Assembly: GCF_000316665.1 (NCBI RefSeq)
Contig: NC_019678.1
Location: 2,728,001 to 2,792,000, forward strand
DNA length: 64,000 nucleotides
Reading direction: 5' to 3'
Origin: Rivularia sp. PCC 7116
GTDB lineage: Bacteria > Cyanobacteriota > Cyanobacteriia > Cyanobacteriales > Nostocaceae
Part shown: piece after piece, positions 53,863 to 62,777 of the stretch
How the letters are laid out: each line of letters starts with the position of its first letter
Position numbering within the stretch: position 1 is the first letter of the stretch
Program-made: the position numbers and the translations under genes
The notes under the pieces: model-generated
The model's database searches: none
The model's input: the letters and a program-made list of their open reading frames with translations, nothing else
Told to the model about the DNA's origin: nothing

Positions 53863-54525
53863 ATGAATTTACAAACAGCACTAAATAACTTTCAAGCTGA
53901 ATTTAAAGAAAAAGTACCTGCTGAAGCTGCTGCAACTATGGAAAGAGCAGCAAACGAACTGCTTCAAGAGTTTGAAGCCAGAAACTTAATTAAAATTGGA
54001 GATATAGCTCCTGATTTTACTCTTGCCGATGCTGTCGGTAACAAGATTAGTCTGAAAGAGAGATTGACAAAAGGCGCTGTTATTCTTACTTTCTATCGCG
54101 GTGGCTGGTGTCCTTACTGTAATTTAGAATTACGCGCTTATCAGCAACTATTACCGGAAATTGAGAGATTGGGGGCTTCGTTGATTGCAGTTTCTCCCCA
54201 AACACCAGACGCTTCTTTAAGTACCGCAGAGAAAAACGACCTTGAATTTGATGTATTGAGCGATGTTGATTTAACTGCTGCCAGAACTTACGGGCTTGTA
54301 TTTGAGTTAAGTCAAGAATTAAAAGCGCTTTACCAGCAGTGGGGGATAGATTTACCAAAGAATAATGGCAATAATGAATGGAAATTACCCGTTCCCGGTA
54401 CATTTGTCATCGACCAAAACGGACGTATAGCCGCTTCTTACATTAATACCGACTATACCAAGAGATTGGAACCAAAAGAAGCGATCGCCGCATTACAAAA
54501 ATTGTCTCATGCAGCTGCTGTTTAA
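53863..54525 (+). CDS. Peroxiredoxin-like (AhpC/TSA) protein
   Basis: 220 residues with a redoxin domain at about 45-205. The active-site region is FYRGGWCPYCNLELRAYQ, with a CxxC rather than the single peroxidatic Cys of AhpC, as in the cyanobacterial PrxQ-like/‘AhpC-TSA family’ subgroup. The N-terminal 45 residues are a helical extension. It is likely to reduce peroxides with thioredoxin. Divergent LysR neighbour suggests regulated expression. Confidence 0.85.
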   Translation: MNLQTALNNFQAEFKEKVPAEAAATMERAANELLQEFEARNLIKIGDIAPDFTLADAVGNKISLKERLTKGAVILTFYRGGWCPYCNLELRAYQQLLPEIERLGASLIAVSPQTPDASLSTAEKNDLEFDVLSDVDLTAARTYGLVFELSQELKALYQQWGIDLPKNNGNNEWKLPVPGTFVIDQNGRIAASYINTDYTKRLEPKEAIAALQKLSHAAAV

Positions 54526-54583
54526 TGTTTCTACCGCAATCAAAGTTTGTAGTAAAGGCTAAACCCCTTGCTACAAAACCTCT

Positions 54584-55198
54584 TTAACCTTTCACCGCCA
54601 CCCCTTGATACATATATCCCAAAAACTTGGGTGTCTTATCTGCATAAAATTCTTCTACATTTACCCGAATAAATTGTTGTTGCACAATAGAGCGAATATT
54701 TCGATTGAGGTTGCAGCCATCGGCAATCACATTCTGTATCGGATTTAACCGATTTTGCCAAGTTTGAATTGATGGCTCATTACTCAAACCGTGCTCTATA
54801 AAAAAGAATTTTCCACCCGGTTTTAATACTCGATGAATTTCTTTGACAGCTTGTTCAACTTTTTCTATACTGCATAAAGTCCAAGTACTAACAACGCTAT
54901 CAAAAGTGTTATCAGCCATCGGTAGATTTTCGCCACTTAAGATTCTATGGTCTACCGTTATGGAAGATTTTTCGATTCGCTTTTGCGCCAGTTTATTAAC
55001 TCCCGGATTATTATCAACAGTAATTATTTTATGAATTTCATCTGGATAGAAGGAAAGATTTAAACCCGTACCAAAACCAATTTCTAATACTTCTCCTTCA
55101 ACTTCTGCTAAAACTTCTTGACGATATTGATTAAAAGTAGAATCTGATAGCGACCAGTCAAGAAGATAAGGAAAAATTTTCTGCGAATAGAATCCCAT
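54584..55198 (-). CDS. Class I SAM-dependent methyltransferase
   Basis: 204 residues. Motif I is VEGEVLEIGFGTGLNLSFYP, motif II is ITVDNNPGVNKLAQ, then AFDSVVSTWTLCSI-type motif IV (NTFDSVVSTWTLCSIEK) and LKPGGKFFFIEHG. It resembles the methyltransferase 11 group of small-molecule enzymes, including phosphatidylethanolamine or thiol methyltransferases. The substrate cannot be read. Convergent with the peroxiredoxin gene. Confidence 0.85.
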   Translation of the reverse strand: MGFYSQKIFPYLLDWSLSDSTFNQYRQEVLAEVEGEVLEIGFGTGLNLSFYPDEIHKIITVDNNPGVNKLAQKRIEKSSITVDHRILSGENLPMADNTFDSVVSTWTLCSIEKVEQAVKEIHRVLKPGGKFFFIEHGLSNEPSIQTWQNRLNPIQNVIADGCNLNRNIRSIVQQQFIRVNVEEFYADKTPKFLGYMYQGVAVKG

Positions 55199-55642
55199 AG
55201 GTTTTTGTAAAAATAATAGTTGTCAAAGTTCAAGGTTTTAATACAAACTTCTATCTTGATTGTAATATTAATTGCTTTTTTAGTTCCTAATTTCTCATAG
55301 GCAAATAATATTTAAAGGCTCTGCCATCTGATTATATTAACAACCATTTTTCAAAAACAAATATTAGTATATATAGATACTTTTGATTCGGGCTAATTAC
55401 TTAATACATATTTGCTATTACCTATAAAATTTACGAGCTACTCAGTATCATATATTCCCAAAAGCCCTTATTCTAAGGTTTTTACTCGCTTTGGTAACAT
55501 CAAAATGTTTTGATATCTTAACAAAATTAAGTAAAGATTATTAACGATTTGCTGTATTATTATCTACATTAATTCTAGCTTATGAATAGGAATTTACATA
55601 ATTTGTAAAGGTTGTTCTGAGTGGATTTGTGAGGAGTAGCAA
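55199..55642. other. Spacer upstream of the iron-uptake porin
   Basis: 444 AT-rich bases without a coding frame. GAGGAG at 55631-55636 is a good ribosome-binding site for the GTG start at 55643. I looked for a clear Fur-box 19-mer and did not find one by eye. Confidence 0.45.
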
Positions 55643-57367
55643 GTGATACAGAATATTTCTAAATTATGGATTTGTAGTCCTGCTTTATTAGGTACTACGT
55701 TAATCATGGCAACTGCTACAGTAGGTTTAACACCACAGTTAGCAACAGCAGCCCAGAGCGATTCTGAGGTAATTGTTGAAGATTTAAGTCATGTAGAAAA
55801 GACATCTTTTCAGTTAAGTGAAATTCCTCAAAATCAGGAAAATAAGATAGATTTATCAGTTGATTCTAAGCAAAATTCAAACGTATTATCTGTAGATAAA
55901 CTGGCTCAAGCCAAGAAAAAGCCAGTAAAATCTCAAGTCACTTCAGTCTCTCAACTATCAGATGTTCAGCCTACAGATTGGGCATTTGCAGCTTTACAAT
56001 CATTAGTCGAACGCTACGGTTGTATAGCGGGTTATCCGAATGGAACTTATCGCGGCAATCGTGCTTTAACTCGTTACGAATTCGCGGCTGGTTTGAATGC
56101 TTGTTTGGATAGAGTTAATGAGTTGATTGCTACTGCTACTGCTGATATCGTATCTCGTGAAGATTTAGCAACCCTACAGCGCTTGCAGGAAGAATTTTCT
56201 GCCGAACTTGCAACTCTGCGCGGTAGAGTTGATGCTTTAGAAGCTCGTACAGCAGAACTCGAAGCAAATCAATTTTCTACTACCACCAAACTTCAGGGTG
56301 AAGCAGCATTTACCCTTGCTGGTGTTGAAGGAGATGATGTAGATGCTGAAATTGTATTTAACGAAAGAATTCGTCTTCAGTTAGTATCTAGTTTCACGGG
56401 TAAAGATAAGTTATTTACTCGTTTAACCACTGGAAACATCGGTAACTCATTTGCGGACGAAATCGGTACTAACGAAGGTCGTTTTGCTTTTGACGGTCCC
56501 GGAACCAATGATGTTGTCCTTGATAGATTGCACTATGTCTTCCCGGTGGGTGACAAACTCAAAGTTACTACAATGGCAAGTTTGGGAGCGCACCACTTCT
56601 ATGCAGATGTGTTCAACTCCGGCTTAAATGCTGGTGGTGGTGCAACTGGTGCAATGTCCCGATTCGCGGAACGAAATCCGATTTATCGCTTAGGAATTGC
56701 TGGCTCTACAACAGGTGTTGGTTTTAGCTATAAGTTAGCTGATGCCATTAAAATTGAGGGCGGTTATCTTGCTAAAAATGGTTCCGATCCTGACGAAAAA
56801 GCAGGATTATTTAATGGCAACTATTCTGCTATGGGACAGCTTGTCTTTCAACCAGCTAAAAGATTTAAATTCGGTTTGACTTATGTAAACGGTTACGATC
56901 CAGGTGATGGAACTTTTGCTTGGGGCGGAACCGGAACCGACTTTGCTAATTTGAATGATACAGGAGCAAGACGAATTAACAGTAATTCCTACGGCGTACA
57001 GGCTCAACTCGATCTCAGTTCTAAATTCAGCATTCGCGGTTGGGGTAGTTATACCGATGTCGATTTTCGCGGCGGAGGAGATGCCGAAATCTGGAACTAT
57101 GCCCTAGCTTTAGTGTTCCCCGACTTGGGTAAAAAAGGTGGTTTAGGTGCAATTATTGCAGGTGCGGAACCTTATGCTGGCGAAATTTCACCAAGACCTG
57201 CTAACTTTGAAAATGACACACCCCTACATGTTGAAGCGTTATACAAATATCCTATCAACGACAACATTTCAATTACACCAGGAATCATTTGGTTAAAGTC
57301 TCCCAATCAAGACGAAGATAATGAAGATGTCTTCATTGGTGCATTGAGAACTACGTTTACTTTTTAA
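55643..57367 (+). CDS. Outer-membrane iron-uptake porin with SLH domain
   Basis: 574 residues. A signal peptide spans about 1-37 (KLWICSPALLGTTLIMATAT...ATAAQ). An SLH domain follows at about 105-160 (DVQPTDWAFAALQSLVERYG, TYRGNRALTRYEFAAGLNACLD), which binds peptidoglycan-linked polymer. A short coiled coil (about 170-210) leads into an OprB-type beta-barrel ending in the outer-membrane C-terminal Phe (LRTTFTF). This is the cyanobacterial ‘iron uptake porin’ (Slr1908-like) group, proposed to pass inorganic iron. Start is GTG at 55643 with GAGGAG 7 bp upstream. Confidence 0.92.
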   Translation: MIQNISKLWICSPALLGTTLIMATATVGLTPQLATAAQSDSEVIVEDLSHVEKTSFQLSEIPQNQENKIDLSVDSKQNSNVLSVDKLAQAKKKPVKSQVTSVSQLSDVQPTDWAFAALQSLVERYGCIAGYPNGTYRGNRALTRYEFAAGLNACLDRVNELIATATADIVSREDLATLQRLQEEFSAELATLRGRVDALEARTAELEANQFSTTTKLQGEAAFTLAGVEGDDVDAEIVFNERIRLQLVSSFTGKDKLFTRLTTGNIGNSFADEIGTNEGRFAFDGPGTNDVVLDRLHYVFPVGDKLKVTTMASLGAHHFYADVFNSGLNAGGGATGAMSRFAERNPIYRLGIAGSTTGVGFSYKLADAIKIEGGYLAKNGSDPDEKAGLFNGNYSAMGQLVFQPAKRFKFGLTYVNGYDPGDGTFAWGGTGTDFANLNDTGARRINSNSYGVQAQLDLSSKFSIRGWGSYTDVDFRGGGDAEIWNYALALVFPDLGKKGGLGAIIAGAEPYAGEISPRPANFENDTPLHVEALYKYPINDNISITPGIIWLKSPNQDEDNEDVFIGALRTTFTF

Positions 57368-57467
57368 TAGGCATTGGTGAATTGGGGGATGGTTAAGAGT
57401 TAGCAGTTATAAGTAGCGAGCAGGGAGTAGTGACTCCCTTCTCGTTAGAAAATCTCCTATAACGTAG

Positions 57468-57686
57468 GTTGAGTTAAAAAACAATTTGAATCTTGAAGAA
57501 GTATTAAATAATATAGATTTCCGATCTAATGTAGAAGATACAGATATTTTTGCAGATTGATTCAGCATTAATTTTGCTACTTCTTCCAGTAATGATAATT
57601 ATCAAGACTTTATTGATGGTATAAATAAAAGTTTGTCTGGAGTCGAAAGTTTTATGATCGAGGAAAGCGATAATATTATTACCTGA
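57468..57686 (+). pseudogene. Short decayed coding remnant with one in-frame stop
   Basis: After a TAG at 57465 one frame reads NLEEVLNNIDFRSNVEDTD...FAD, meets TGA at 57558, then continues ...NDNYQDFIDGINKSLSGVES and ends at TGA 57684. Amino-acid use on both sides of the stop is protein-like. No family recognised. It lies 16 bp before the glyoxalase start, so it may instead be chance sequence in its leader. Confidence 0.3.
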
Positions 57687-57701
57687 TAAGAAAATTTTCT
57701 C

Positions 57702-58142
57702 ATGGAATATCTACACACAATGGTTCGCGTCAGCGATTTAGAAAAATCGCTCGACTTTTATTGCAAAAAGCTCGGATTAGTCGAAGTTAGGAGAAAAGAA
57801 AGCGAAAAAGGACGTTTTACTTTAGTTTTTCTTGCCGCACCTCAAGACGTTGACAAAGTAAAAGAATCAACCTCTCCCCTAGTAGAACTTACTTACAACT
57901 GGGACCCCGAAGATTATCAAGGTGGACGCAATTTTGGACACCTTGCCTATCGAGTTGATGATATTTACGAAACCTGCGAACGTCTGAAATCAGGCGGCGT
58001 TACCATCAATCGCCCCCCACGCGACGGACACATGGCATTCGTGCGATCGCCTGATAATATCTCCATAGAACTCCTGCAAAAAGGAGACGCACTACCACCG
58101 AAAGAACCTTGGGCTTCAATGCAAAATACTGGAAGCTGGTAA
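57702..58142 (+). CDS. gloA: Glyoxalase I (lactoylglutathione lyase)
   Basis: 146 residues, a single VOC domain pair. [26 protein letters not shown] gives the metal-binding His, [30 protein letters not shown] has Glu and His, and SIELLQKG the last Glu. It isomerises the methylglyoxal-glutathione hemithioacetal to lactoylglutathione. It starts with ATG at 57702. A CT-rich microsatellite and the TetR operator follow. Confidence 0.93.
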   Translation: MEYLHTMVRVSDLEKSLDFYCKKLGLVEVRRKESEKGRFTLVFLAAPQDVDKVKESTSPLVELTYNWDPEDYQGGRNFGHLAYRVDDIYETCERLKSGGVTINRPPRDGHMAFVRSPDNISIELLQKGDALPPKEPWASMQNTGSW

Positions 58143-58270
58143 TGGGCATGGGGCATGGGGCATGGGGCATTGGGCATTGGTAATTGGTAATTTTGTCTAC
58201 CCCCTCTCTCCCTCTCTCCCTCTCTCCCTCTCTCCCTCTCCCCCTCTCCCCCTCTCCCCCTCTTACCCCT
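58140..58270. repeat. CATGGGG repeat and (CTCTCCCT) microsatellite
   Basis: GGGCATGGGGCATGGGGCATG is followed by TTGGTAATTGG and then about 60 bp of CTCTCCCTCTCTCCCTCTC and CCCTCTCC. This pyrimidine run may cause slippage or unusual DNA structure. Confidence 0.7.
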
Positions 58271-58304
58271 TGACCCAAAATCATTTATCCTCTAAACTAA
58301 AATC

Positions 58305-58316
58305 GACCAATCGGTC
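58305..58316. promoter_or_regulatory. Candidate TetR operator 1
   Basis: GACC-AATC-GGTC lies 12 bp before the TetR start codon. The same GACC...GGTC half-sites recur upstream of the next gene at 58967-58980, suggesting autoregulation and regulation of the following hydrolase. Confidence 0.6.
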
Positions 58317-58328
58317 TGAAGCCTACTA

Positions 58329-58922
58329 ATGTCCAAAGGTAAAGAAACCAAAGAAAAAATATTGCACCAAGCAGCCGGATTGTTTAACACTCGTGGCTAT
58401 GCTGGTGCGTCTATTTCCGACATCATGCAGGTGACAGGATTAAAGAAGGGGGGGATTTATAATCATTTCCAAAGCAAAGACGATTTAGCATTGCAAGCAT
58501 TTGACTATGCAGTTGATCTGATAAAACAGCGTTATCGCGGTGCTTTGAAAAATAAACGTCATGCAGTTGAACGTTTACGAGGAATTATCAGCGTATTTCG
58601 CGCTAATATCGATAATCCAGCGATTGAGGGAGGATGTCCCTTGATGAATACTGCGATTGAAAGCGATGATGCTCACCCGTTGTTACGACAACGCGCTCAA
58701 ACGGTAATGGATGATTGGCGAGAGATGGTTTGCAAGGTGATCGAAAAAGGAATTGCGAGGGGTGAAATTCGTTCCGGAGTGAATCCCGATGAAGTTGCAA
58801 CCGTAATGATTACATTACTCGAAGGTGCGGTAATGATGAGCAAATTGTATGATGATGGGATTCACTTGGAGAGAGCAATTAACCATTTGAATCATTATAT
58901 TAAGGTTGAATTACAAGCGTAG
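58329..58922 (+). CDS. TetR/AcrR family transcriptional repressor
   Basis: 197 residues. HTH region: KEKILHQAAGLFNTRGYAGASISDIMQVTGLKKGGIYNHFQSKDDLALQAFDY. The C-terminal ligand domain includes GGCPLMNTAIESDDAHPLLRQRAQ, typical of a cyanobacterial/NemR-like TetR subgroup (TetR_C). Two palindromes of shared sequence flank the gene. Downstream on the same strand are an alpha/beta hydrolase and a glutathione S-transferase, so it may control an electrophile or xenobiotic response together with glyoxalase I upstream. Confidence 0.92.
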   Translation: MSKGKETKEKILHQAAGLFNTRGYAGASISDIMQVTGLKKGGIYNHFQSKDDLALQAFDYAVDLIKQRYRGALKNKRHAVERLRGIISVFRANIDNPAIEGGCPLMNTAIESDDAHPLLRQRAQTVMDDWREMVCKVIEKGIARGEIRSGVNPDEVATVMITLLEGAVMMSKLYDDGIHLERAINHLNHYIKVELQA

Positions 58923-58966
58923 AAAAATATTCGCAATAAAAGGGGTATATTTTTTTGGACAAAAAC

Positions 58967-58980
58967 AGACCAAATGGTCT
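58967..58980. promoter_or_regulatory. Candidate TetR operator 2
   Basis: AGACCA-AA-TGGTCT lies between the TetR gene and the alpha/beta hydrolase. It shares the GACC...GGTC arms with operator 1. It sits inside a longer TTG-initiated reading of the hydrolase (58955), which argues that the true start is the ATG at 59015. Confidence 0.65.
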
Positions 58981-59014
58981 TAAAAATATAGAGAGGATAG
59001 CTAAAGCAAAAACT

Positions 59015-59821
59015 ATGACACAGCAAGAAAAAACAACTTCAGCTAGTGATTGTCTCACCGCTCAGCAAGCCTTTGAGAAATTTTTTACTCCACCTAGAAA
59101 GTTACCAACAGAGCAAGAACAAAAGTTTCAAGAACAAGCAGATATTTTCACAATTCCTGCACAACCAGCAGAGCTTACAGCATATTCCTGGGGGAAAGGT
59201 AAAACTATTTTATTAGTTCATGGATGGGGAGGGCGTGCTACACAATTAGGTTCTTTCGTCGAACCTTTAGTAGAGTTAGGTTATCGGGTTCTTGCTTTTG
59301 ATGCACCTGCACATGGTAAAACAGCAGGTACGCAAACGAATGTGCTGCAATTTGCTCAAGCAATTAAAACTGTTGTTGAAAAAGAAGGTTCAATAGATAG
59401 CATAATTGCTCATTCATTGGGAAGTGCAAGTACGTCAATAGTATTAAATGAAGGACTTCAAGTCCGCAAAATAATTTTTTTAGGGGCTGTTTGTTACATA
59501 TCAACTACAGTAAAAATGTTTTGTAAATCAGCAAAACTTTCTCCAGAATTAGAACAAGAATTACGTAGTTTAATGGAAATTAAATTTGGTCGAGATGTTT
59601 GGCAAGAGTTGTCAGTTGATAAGAGAGTTAACAGCTTAAAAATACCAGCTTTGCTATTTCACGATCGCAATGACAGAGAAATACCATTAGAAGAAAGTAT
59701 TGCAATCAATAAGTCATGGTCAGATAGTCAATTAATTACAACTTCTCGACTTGGACATAGGCGAATTCTTAGGAATGAAGAAGTTATTCAACAAACAATA
59801 AAATTCATTGCTTCTAAATAG
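59015..59821 (+). CDS. Alpha/beta hydrolase
   Basis: 268 residues. LLVHGWGGRATQLGSFVEPLVELGY gives the oxyanion HGWGG, VLAFDAPAHGKT the following strand, and IIAHSLGSASTSIVLNEG the nucleophile elbow (AHSLGS). ALLFHDRNDREIPLEES has the acid and TSRLGHRRILRNEEVI the His. It is a complete triad of a serine hydrolase; substrate unknown. The ATG at 59015 is chosen over the TTG at 58955 because the upstream stretch contains the TetR operator. Confidence 0.88.
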   Translation: MTQQEKTTSASDCLTAQQAFEKFFTPPRKLPTEQEQKFQEQADIFTIPAQPAELTAYSWGKGKTILLVHGWGGRATQLGSFVEPLVELGYRVLAFDAPAHGKTAGTQTNVLQFAQAIKTVVEKEGSIDSIIAHSLGSASTSIVLNEGLQVRKIIFLGAVCYISTTVKMFCKSAKLSPELEQELRSLMEIKFGRDVWQELSVDKRVNSLKIPALLFHDRNDREIPLEESIAINKSWSDSQLITTSRLGHRRILRNEEVIQQTIKFIASK

Positions 59822-59926
59822 AGCTAATCAAAAAAGCAATCAAGCATCTTAACTGAAAGATTTATGTTTAAAGTTCTTTTCTTAGATGTATATATCGCTT
59901 TGACCTTTAACCTCTTTTAACCAATC

Positions 59927-60577
59927 ATGCTCAAATTTTACTACAATCCCCGTTCACCTATGGCTCGTCGTGTATGGCGAGGTTTGCTAGAAAAAGATAT
60001 TCCCTTTGAAGGAATAGTGATGAATTTGAATGGAGACCAATTTCAGCCAGATTATCTACAAATACATCCTTTCCATCACGTTCCGGCAATAGATGATGAT
60101 GGATTTAAGATGATAGAATCCATTGCGATTTTAGAATATTTAGAAACAAAATATCCAAATCCCACACTGTTACCAAAAGACACTCAATCTTTAGCAACAG
60201 TAAGAATGGTACAGATGGTTTCTACAAACGAATTAGTTCCGAAAGTACTGCCTTTAATGTTGGAAAAACAAGATTCACCAAAGTTGATTGCAGCGAAAGA
60301 ACACGTTGAAAAAGTATTAGCTTTTTTTGCCGATAATCTCAAAGATAATTCTTACTTTGGAGGTGAAAATTTAAGCTTGGCAGATATTATCGTCGGGACA
60401 GATATTTCATCCTTACCGCACTTAGGAATTGATTTTAGTAAATATCCTAATCTAAATAAATGGTTTGAACAATTAATGCAGCGTCCATCATGGCAAACAA
60501 CAGAAATGAGTCCAGAAGATTTTGAAAAATTTCGACGGATTGTAACTAGGATGGTTCAGCAAAAAATGAAGCCATAA
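59927..60577 (+). CDS. Glutathione S-transferase family protein
   Basis: 216 residues. N-terminal thioredoxin-like domain: MLKFYYNPRSPMARRVWRGLLEKDIPFEGIVMNL with the Ser-containing start of the catalytic helix, then HVPAIDDDGFKMIESIAILEYLETKYP (glutathione Pro/Glu-Ser contact). C-terminal helical domain ends LNKWFEQLMQRPSWQTTE. It conjugates or reduces electrophiles with glutathione. Probable operon with the hydrolase 105 bp upstream and under the TetR regulator. Confidence 0.9.
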   Translation: MLKFYYNPRSPMARRVWRGLLEKDIPFEGIVMNLNGDQFQPDYLQIHPFHHVPAIDDDGFKMIESIAILEYLETKYPNPTLLPKDTQSLATVRMVQMVSTNELVPKVLPLMLEKQDSPKLIAAKEHVEKVLAFFADNLKDNSYFGGENLSLADIIVGTDISSLPHLGIDFSKYPNLNKWFEQLMQRPSWQTTEMSPEDFEKFRRIVTRMVQQKMKP

Positions 60578-60956
60578 ATTCATAGTTATTAACAAAAAAT
60601 TAATGGAGACGGGGCGCAGTGCTACGTCTCCGCATAAGTACTGAATAATGTCAAATGACTGAGATTATCAACGCGATAATAAATATTCTATTGTCACGCA
60701 ACAACCCAGTATTGTGAAGCTCGCAAAATTCCTGATAGCTAATAATCTATTTTCAGTAATTAGACGTAAGAAAATCTATAAAATAGATGTTAAATTGTAT
60801 TTTAAAAATATTGCTATCGTCGTAAAAGTATCGCATTTTGTCTACTAACCGGTCATATTAACTAATATAATTATCTGTTGCAGACAGTTTATTTAACATA
60901 AAAATTACGGGTGTAGCCAATATTTAAAATCTACCAAACAAACTTTGAGAAAGAAA
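60578..60956. other. Spacer with a GGAGACG/CGTCTCC hairpin
   Basis: 379 bp. GGAGACG (60605-60611) and CGTCTCC (60625-60631) form a 7-bp stem 28 bp after the GST stop; no T-run follows, so it is a repeat or processing site rather than a classical terminator. At about 60690-60740 a short stretch resembles the Cys-rich relic at 61530-61715 (both contain TGTCACGCAnCAACC). The rest is AT-rich and unassigned. Confidence 0.4.
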
Positions 60957-61502
60957 ATGAACCCTAATTATTTGAAGTACACAGTTACAATAGATGATTT
61001 AGTAGCTTTCCTAATCCATCATTGTCGTACTTCTCCCCGCGAACTAAAAACATTTCATCTTTATCAGAGAAAAACACCTATTGCAATTTTCAATATATTT
61101 TTATTTCAAGCGATTCTACAAAGAAATCTTAAAGCTTTAATTACTGGTACAATCATTGCGCTATCAATATGCCTTTTTGCGACTTTATTCAATTACTTTG
61201 CTCTAAAAGAAAATAACGTTAAAAAAATGTTGGTAGAAAGAAATCGTCAAGGAGAAACAGGAGAACATATATTAGAGTTAACAGATACTGAAATTATAGA
61301 AAAAACGAGAGTTAATGAGACTAAAACCAAAATTTCATTTTTAGATAAGATTGTAAATTTACCAGATTATGCTTTGATTTATATTAGTTCTGTTGAAGCT
61401 TATGTAATACCAAGGTCATCTATAAGTGAAGGTAATCTTGAAAAATTTTTAGAAGAACTTAACATAAAAATAGAAGAGAACTCGCACGCTTCTGACAACT
61501 AA
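60957..61502 (+). CDS. YcxB-like membrane protein
   Basis: 181 residues from the ATG at 60957. MNPNYLKYTVTIDDLVAFLIHH opens a YcxB/DUF-type arrangement. Two hydrophobic segments lie at about 38-57 and 62-85 (AIFNIFLFQAILQ; ALITGTIIALSICLFATLF). The C-terminal domain has the typical EIIEKTRVNETKTKISFLDKIV and YISSVEAYVIPRSSIS sequences. Function unknown. The ATG is preferred over the TTG at 60945 because GAGAAAG precedes it. Confidence 0.7.
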   Translation: MNPNYLKYTVTIDDLVAFLIHHCRTSPRELKTFHLYQRKTPIAIFNIFLFQAILQRNLKALITGTIIALSICLFATLFNYFALKENNVKKMLVERNRQGETGEHILELTDTEIIEKTRVNETKTKISFLDKIVNLPDYALIYISSVEAYVIPRSSISEGNLEKFLEELNIKIEENSHASDN

Positions 61503-61529
61503 ATGAGTTTGATAATAGCAATCTTATTT

Positions 61530-61715
61530 CAGTAGGAATGGCCGCAACTGGCACATTTTCCTTGTAGGGGAGGCAAAAAGGGGTGTAGATAATATCCCCC
61601 TTTATTGCCGTTGCTAGTACACTGATTGATTCTAAGGCAATAATAAGGTTTTTCTGTCACGCACCAACCAAAGCCTTATGACAATTGCGGGCATTCCTGT
61701 TCAGGTGAAATAAAT
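61530..61715 (-). pseudogene. Cysteine-rich small-protein relic
   Basis: The minus-strand frame reads PEQECPQLS, then TAA, then GFGWCVTEKPYYCL...NQCTSNGNKGG...QGKCASCGHSY and stops at 61530. The CxxC near the end and the earlier Cys residues suggest a small zinc-ribbon protein broken by a stop. A GTG after the stop could start a 43-residue peptide. Partial similarity to 60690-60740 suggests duplicated fragments. Confidence 0.3.
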
Positions 61716-61727
61716 AAAAGTATCCGA

Positions 61728-61752
61728 AAACCCGGTAAAAAAAACCGGGTTT
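61728..61752. terminator. Hairpin between convergent genes
   Basis: AAACCCGGT and ACCGGGTTT form a 9-bp stem around an all-A (plus strand) loop. On the minus strand it is followed by TTTTC. It lies between the YcxB-like gene and the convergent kinase-like gene, and could terminate the latter. Confidence 0.6.
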
Positions 61753-61799
61753 ATCAATTATCACTACTTTTTTGTCAACTACTAGCTACCCATTACCCA

Positions 61800-62474
61800 T
61801 TACCCATTCCCTTTTCCCGTCAACCTCTTCGTGAAAGAAGAAACAAACCGATAACCCTTACGCACAACATTCAACAAAGAAAGCGGTATCCGTAATTTCA
61901 ATGGATAAATCAAAGGAAGATATACCCAGTAATATGCTTTCTTAACGTTATCCCACTTAGAACATTTTTCTTGTTGCAGAAAATCTGATATATCTACAAC
62001 TAATCCCCTACCTTCATGCATCATTACATTGCGTGCGTGAATATCGTGGGGGAAAAGTCCGCGACTTCTCGCGTAATCTAAAGCTTTATCAATTTCTTTT
62101 ATAACTTTTTTGGGAACGCGGATACCAAGTTGAATGCAGTCCCATATTGTAACTCCGTATAGCCGTTTCAATACTAAAAAACCGTCTTCAGCGAAGAATA
62201 ATTGTGAGAAAGCAGGATGTTCACCCAAACGTTTGTAAACTTCTACCTCTTCCTCAAAACCAGGTCTTCCCGGTGCGTAAATCTTAACTACTAAATCTTG
62301 ATAATCTGGATGATGAACCACGGCAGCGTAGTTTCCGGTACCAAGTAAAATCCAAGGGGGTGGTATATGACGAACTTTTACCGGATCGTGAGGATTAACG
62401 CTTTCTATTTGAAGTTTCGGAAGTAATTCAACCTGAATATTCTTGACGAAGCGATTTATCTGCAAGGTTTCCAT
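61800..62474 (-). CDS. Small serine/threonine-kinase-like protein
   Basis: 224 residues from the ATG at 62474; a GTG at 62531 would add 19. The fold shows kinase signatures: a Gly-rich-loop-like ILLGTGNYAAVVHH, the ATP-binding lysine in LVVKIYAP, GFEEEVEVYKRL (Glu of helix C), the catalytic loop HDIHARNVMMHEG (HxDxxxxN with HD in the HRD position) and DISD in place of DFG. It ends with a basic membrane-proximal tail. It is a lipopolysaccharide-kinase/RIO-like small kinase of cyanobacteria. Substrate unknown. Confidence 0.75.
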   Translation of the reverse strand: METLQINRFVKNIQVELLPKLQIESVNPHDPVKVRHIPPPWILLGTGNYAAVVHHPDYQDLVVKIYAPGRPGFEEEVEVYKRLGEHPAFSQLFFAEDGFLVLKRLYGVTIWDCIQLGIRVPKKVIKEIDKALDYARSRGLFPHDIHARNVMMHEGRGLVVDISDFLQQEKCSKWDNVKKAYYWVYLPLIYPLKLRIPLSLLNVVRKGYRFVSSFTKRLTGKGNG

Positions 62475-62531
62475 ATAAAATAAACACCCTGGTTTAACGA
62501 TTGATGAGAATTCATCCCGAATCAAAGTCAC

Positions 62532-62777
62532 AATAAAGTTATCACACAGCTATCATCAAATATAAGTAGTAACTACACACACAAAATTATTTTTACGAAT
62601 TGGAAAAGGAGATGGTAAGCTACTGCGTTGCGGAGGTTCCCGCAGTACTTAGCAAATAGCACCACCCGAAGGGAGACAAGGAAATGGAGTTAAGAGTTAT
62701 GAGTTAATAAAGATTACCCCATTGCCAATCCCGATCCCCTATGCCCCATGCCCAATGCCCTATCTAAAATCTAAAAT
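62532..62777. repeat. Spacer with dispersed Nostocales-type repeat
   Basis: The sequence around 62622-62647 (ACTGCGTTGCGGAGGTTCCC, then GCAGT) folds on itself and belongs to a repeat common in heterocyst-forming cyanobacteria. CATGCCCAATGCCC follows at about 62745. The leader of trmFO occupies the end. Confidence 0.5.

Noticed and set aside
58955-59014. N-terminal extension of the alpha/beta hydrolase from the TTG at 58955
   Set aside because: It would place the TetR operator palindrome inside the coding sequence; the ATG at 59015 is more plausible.
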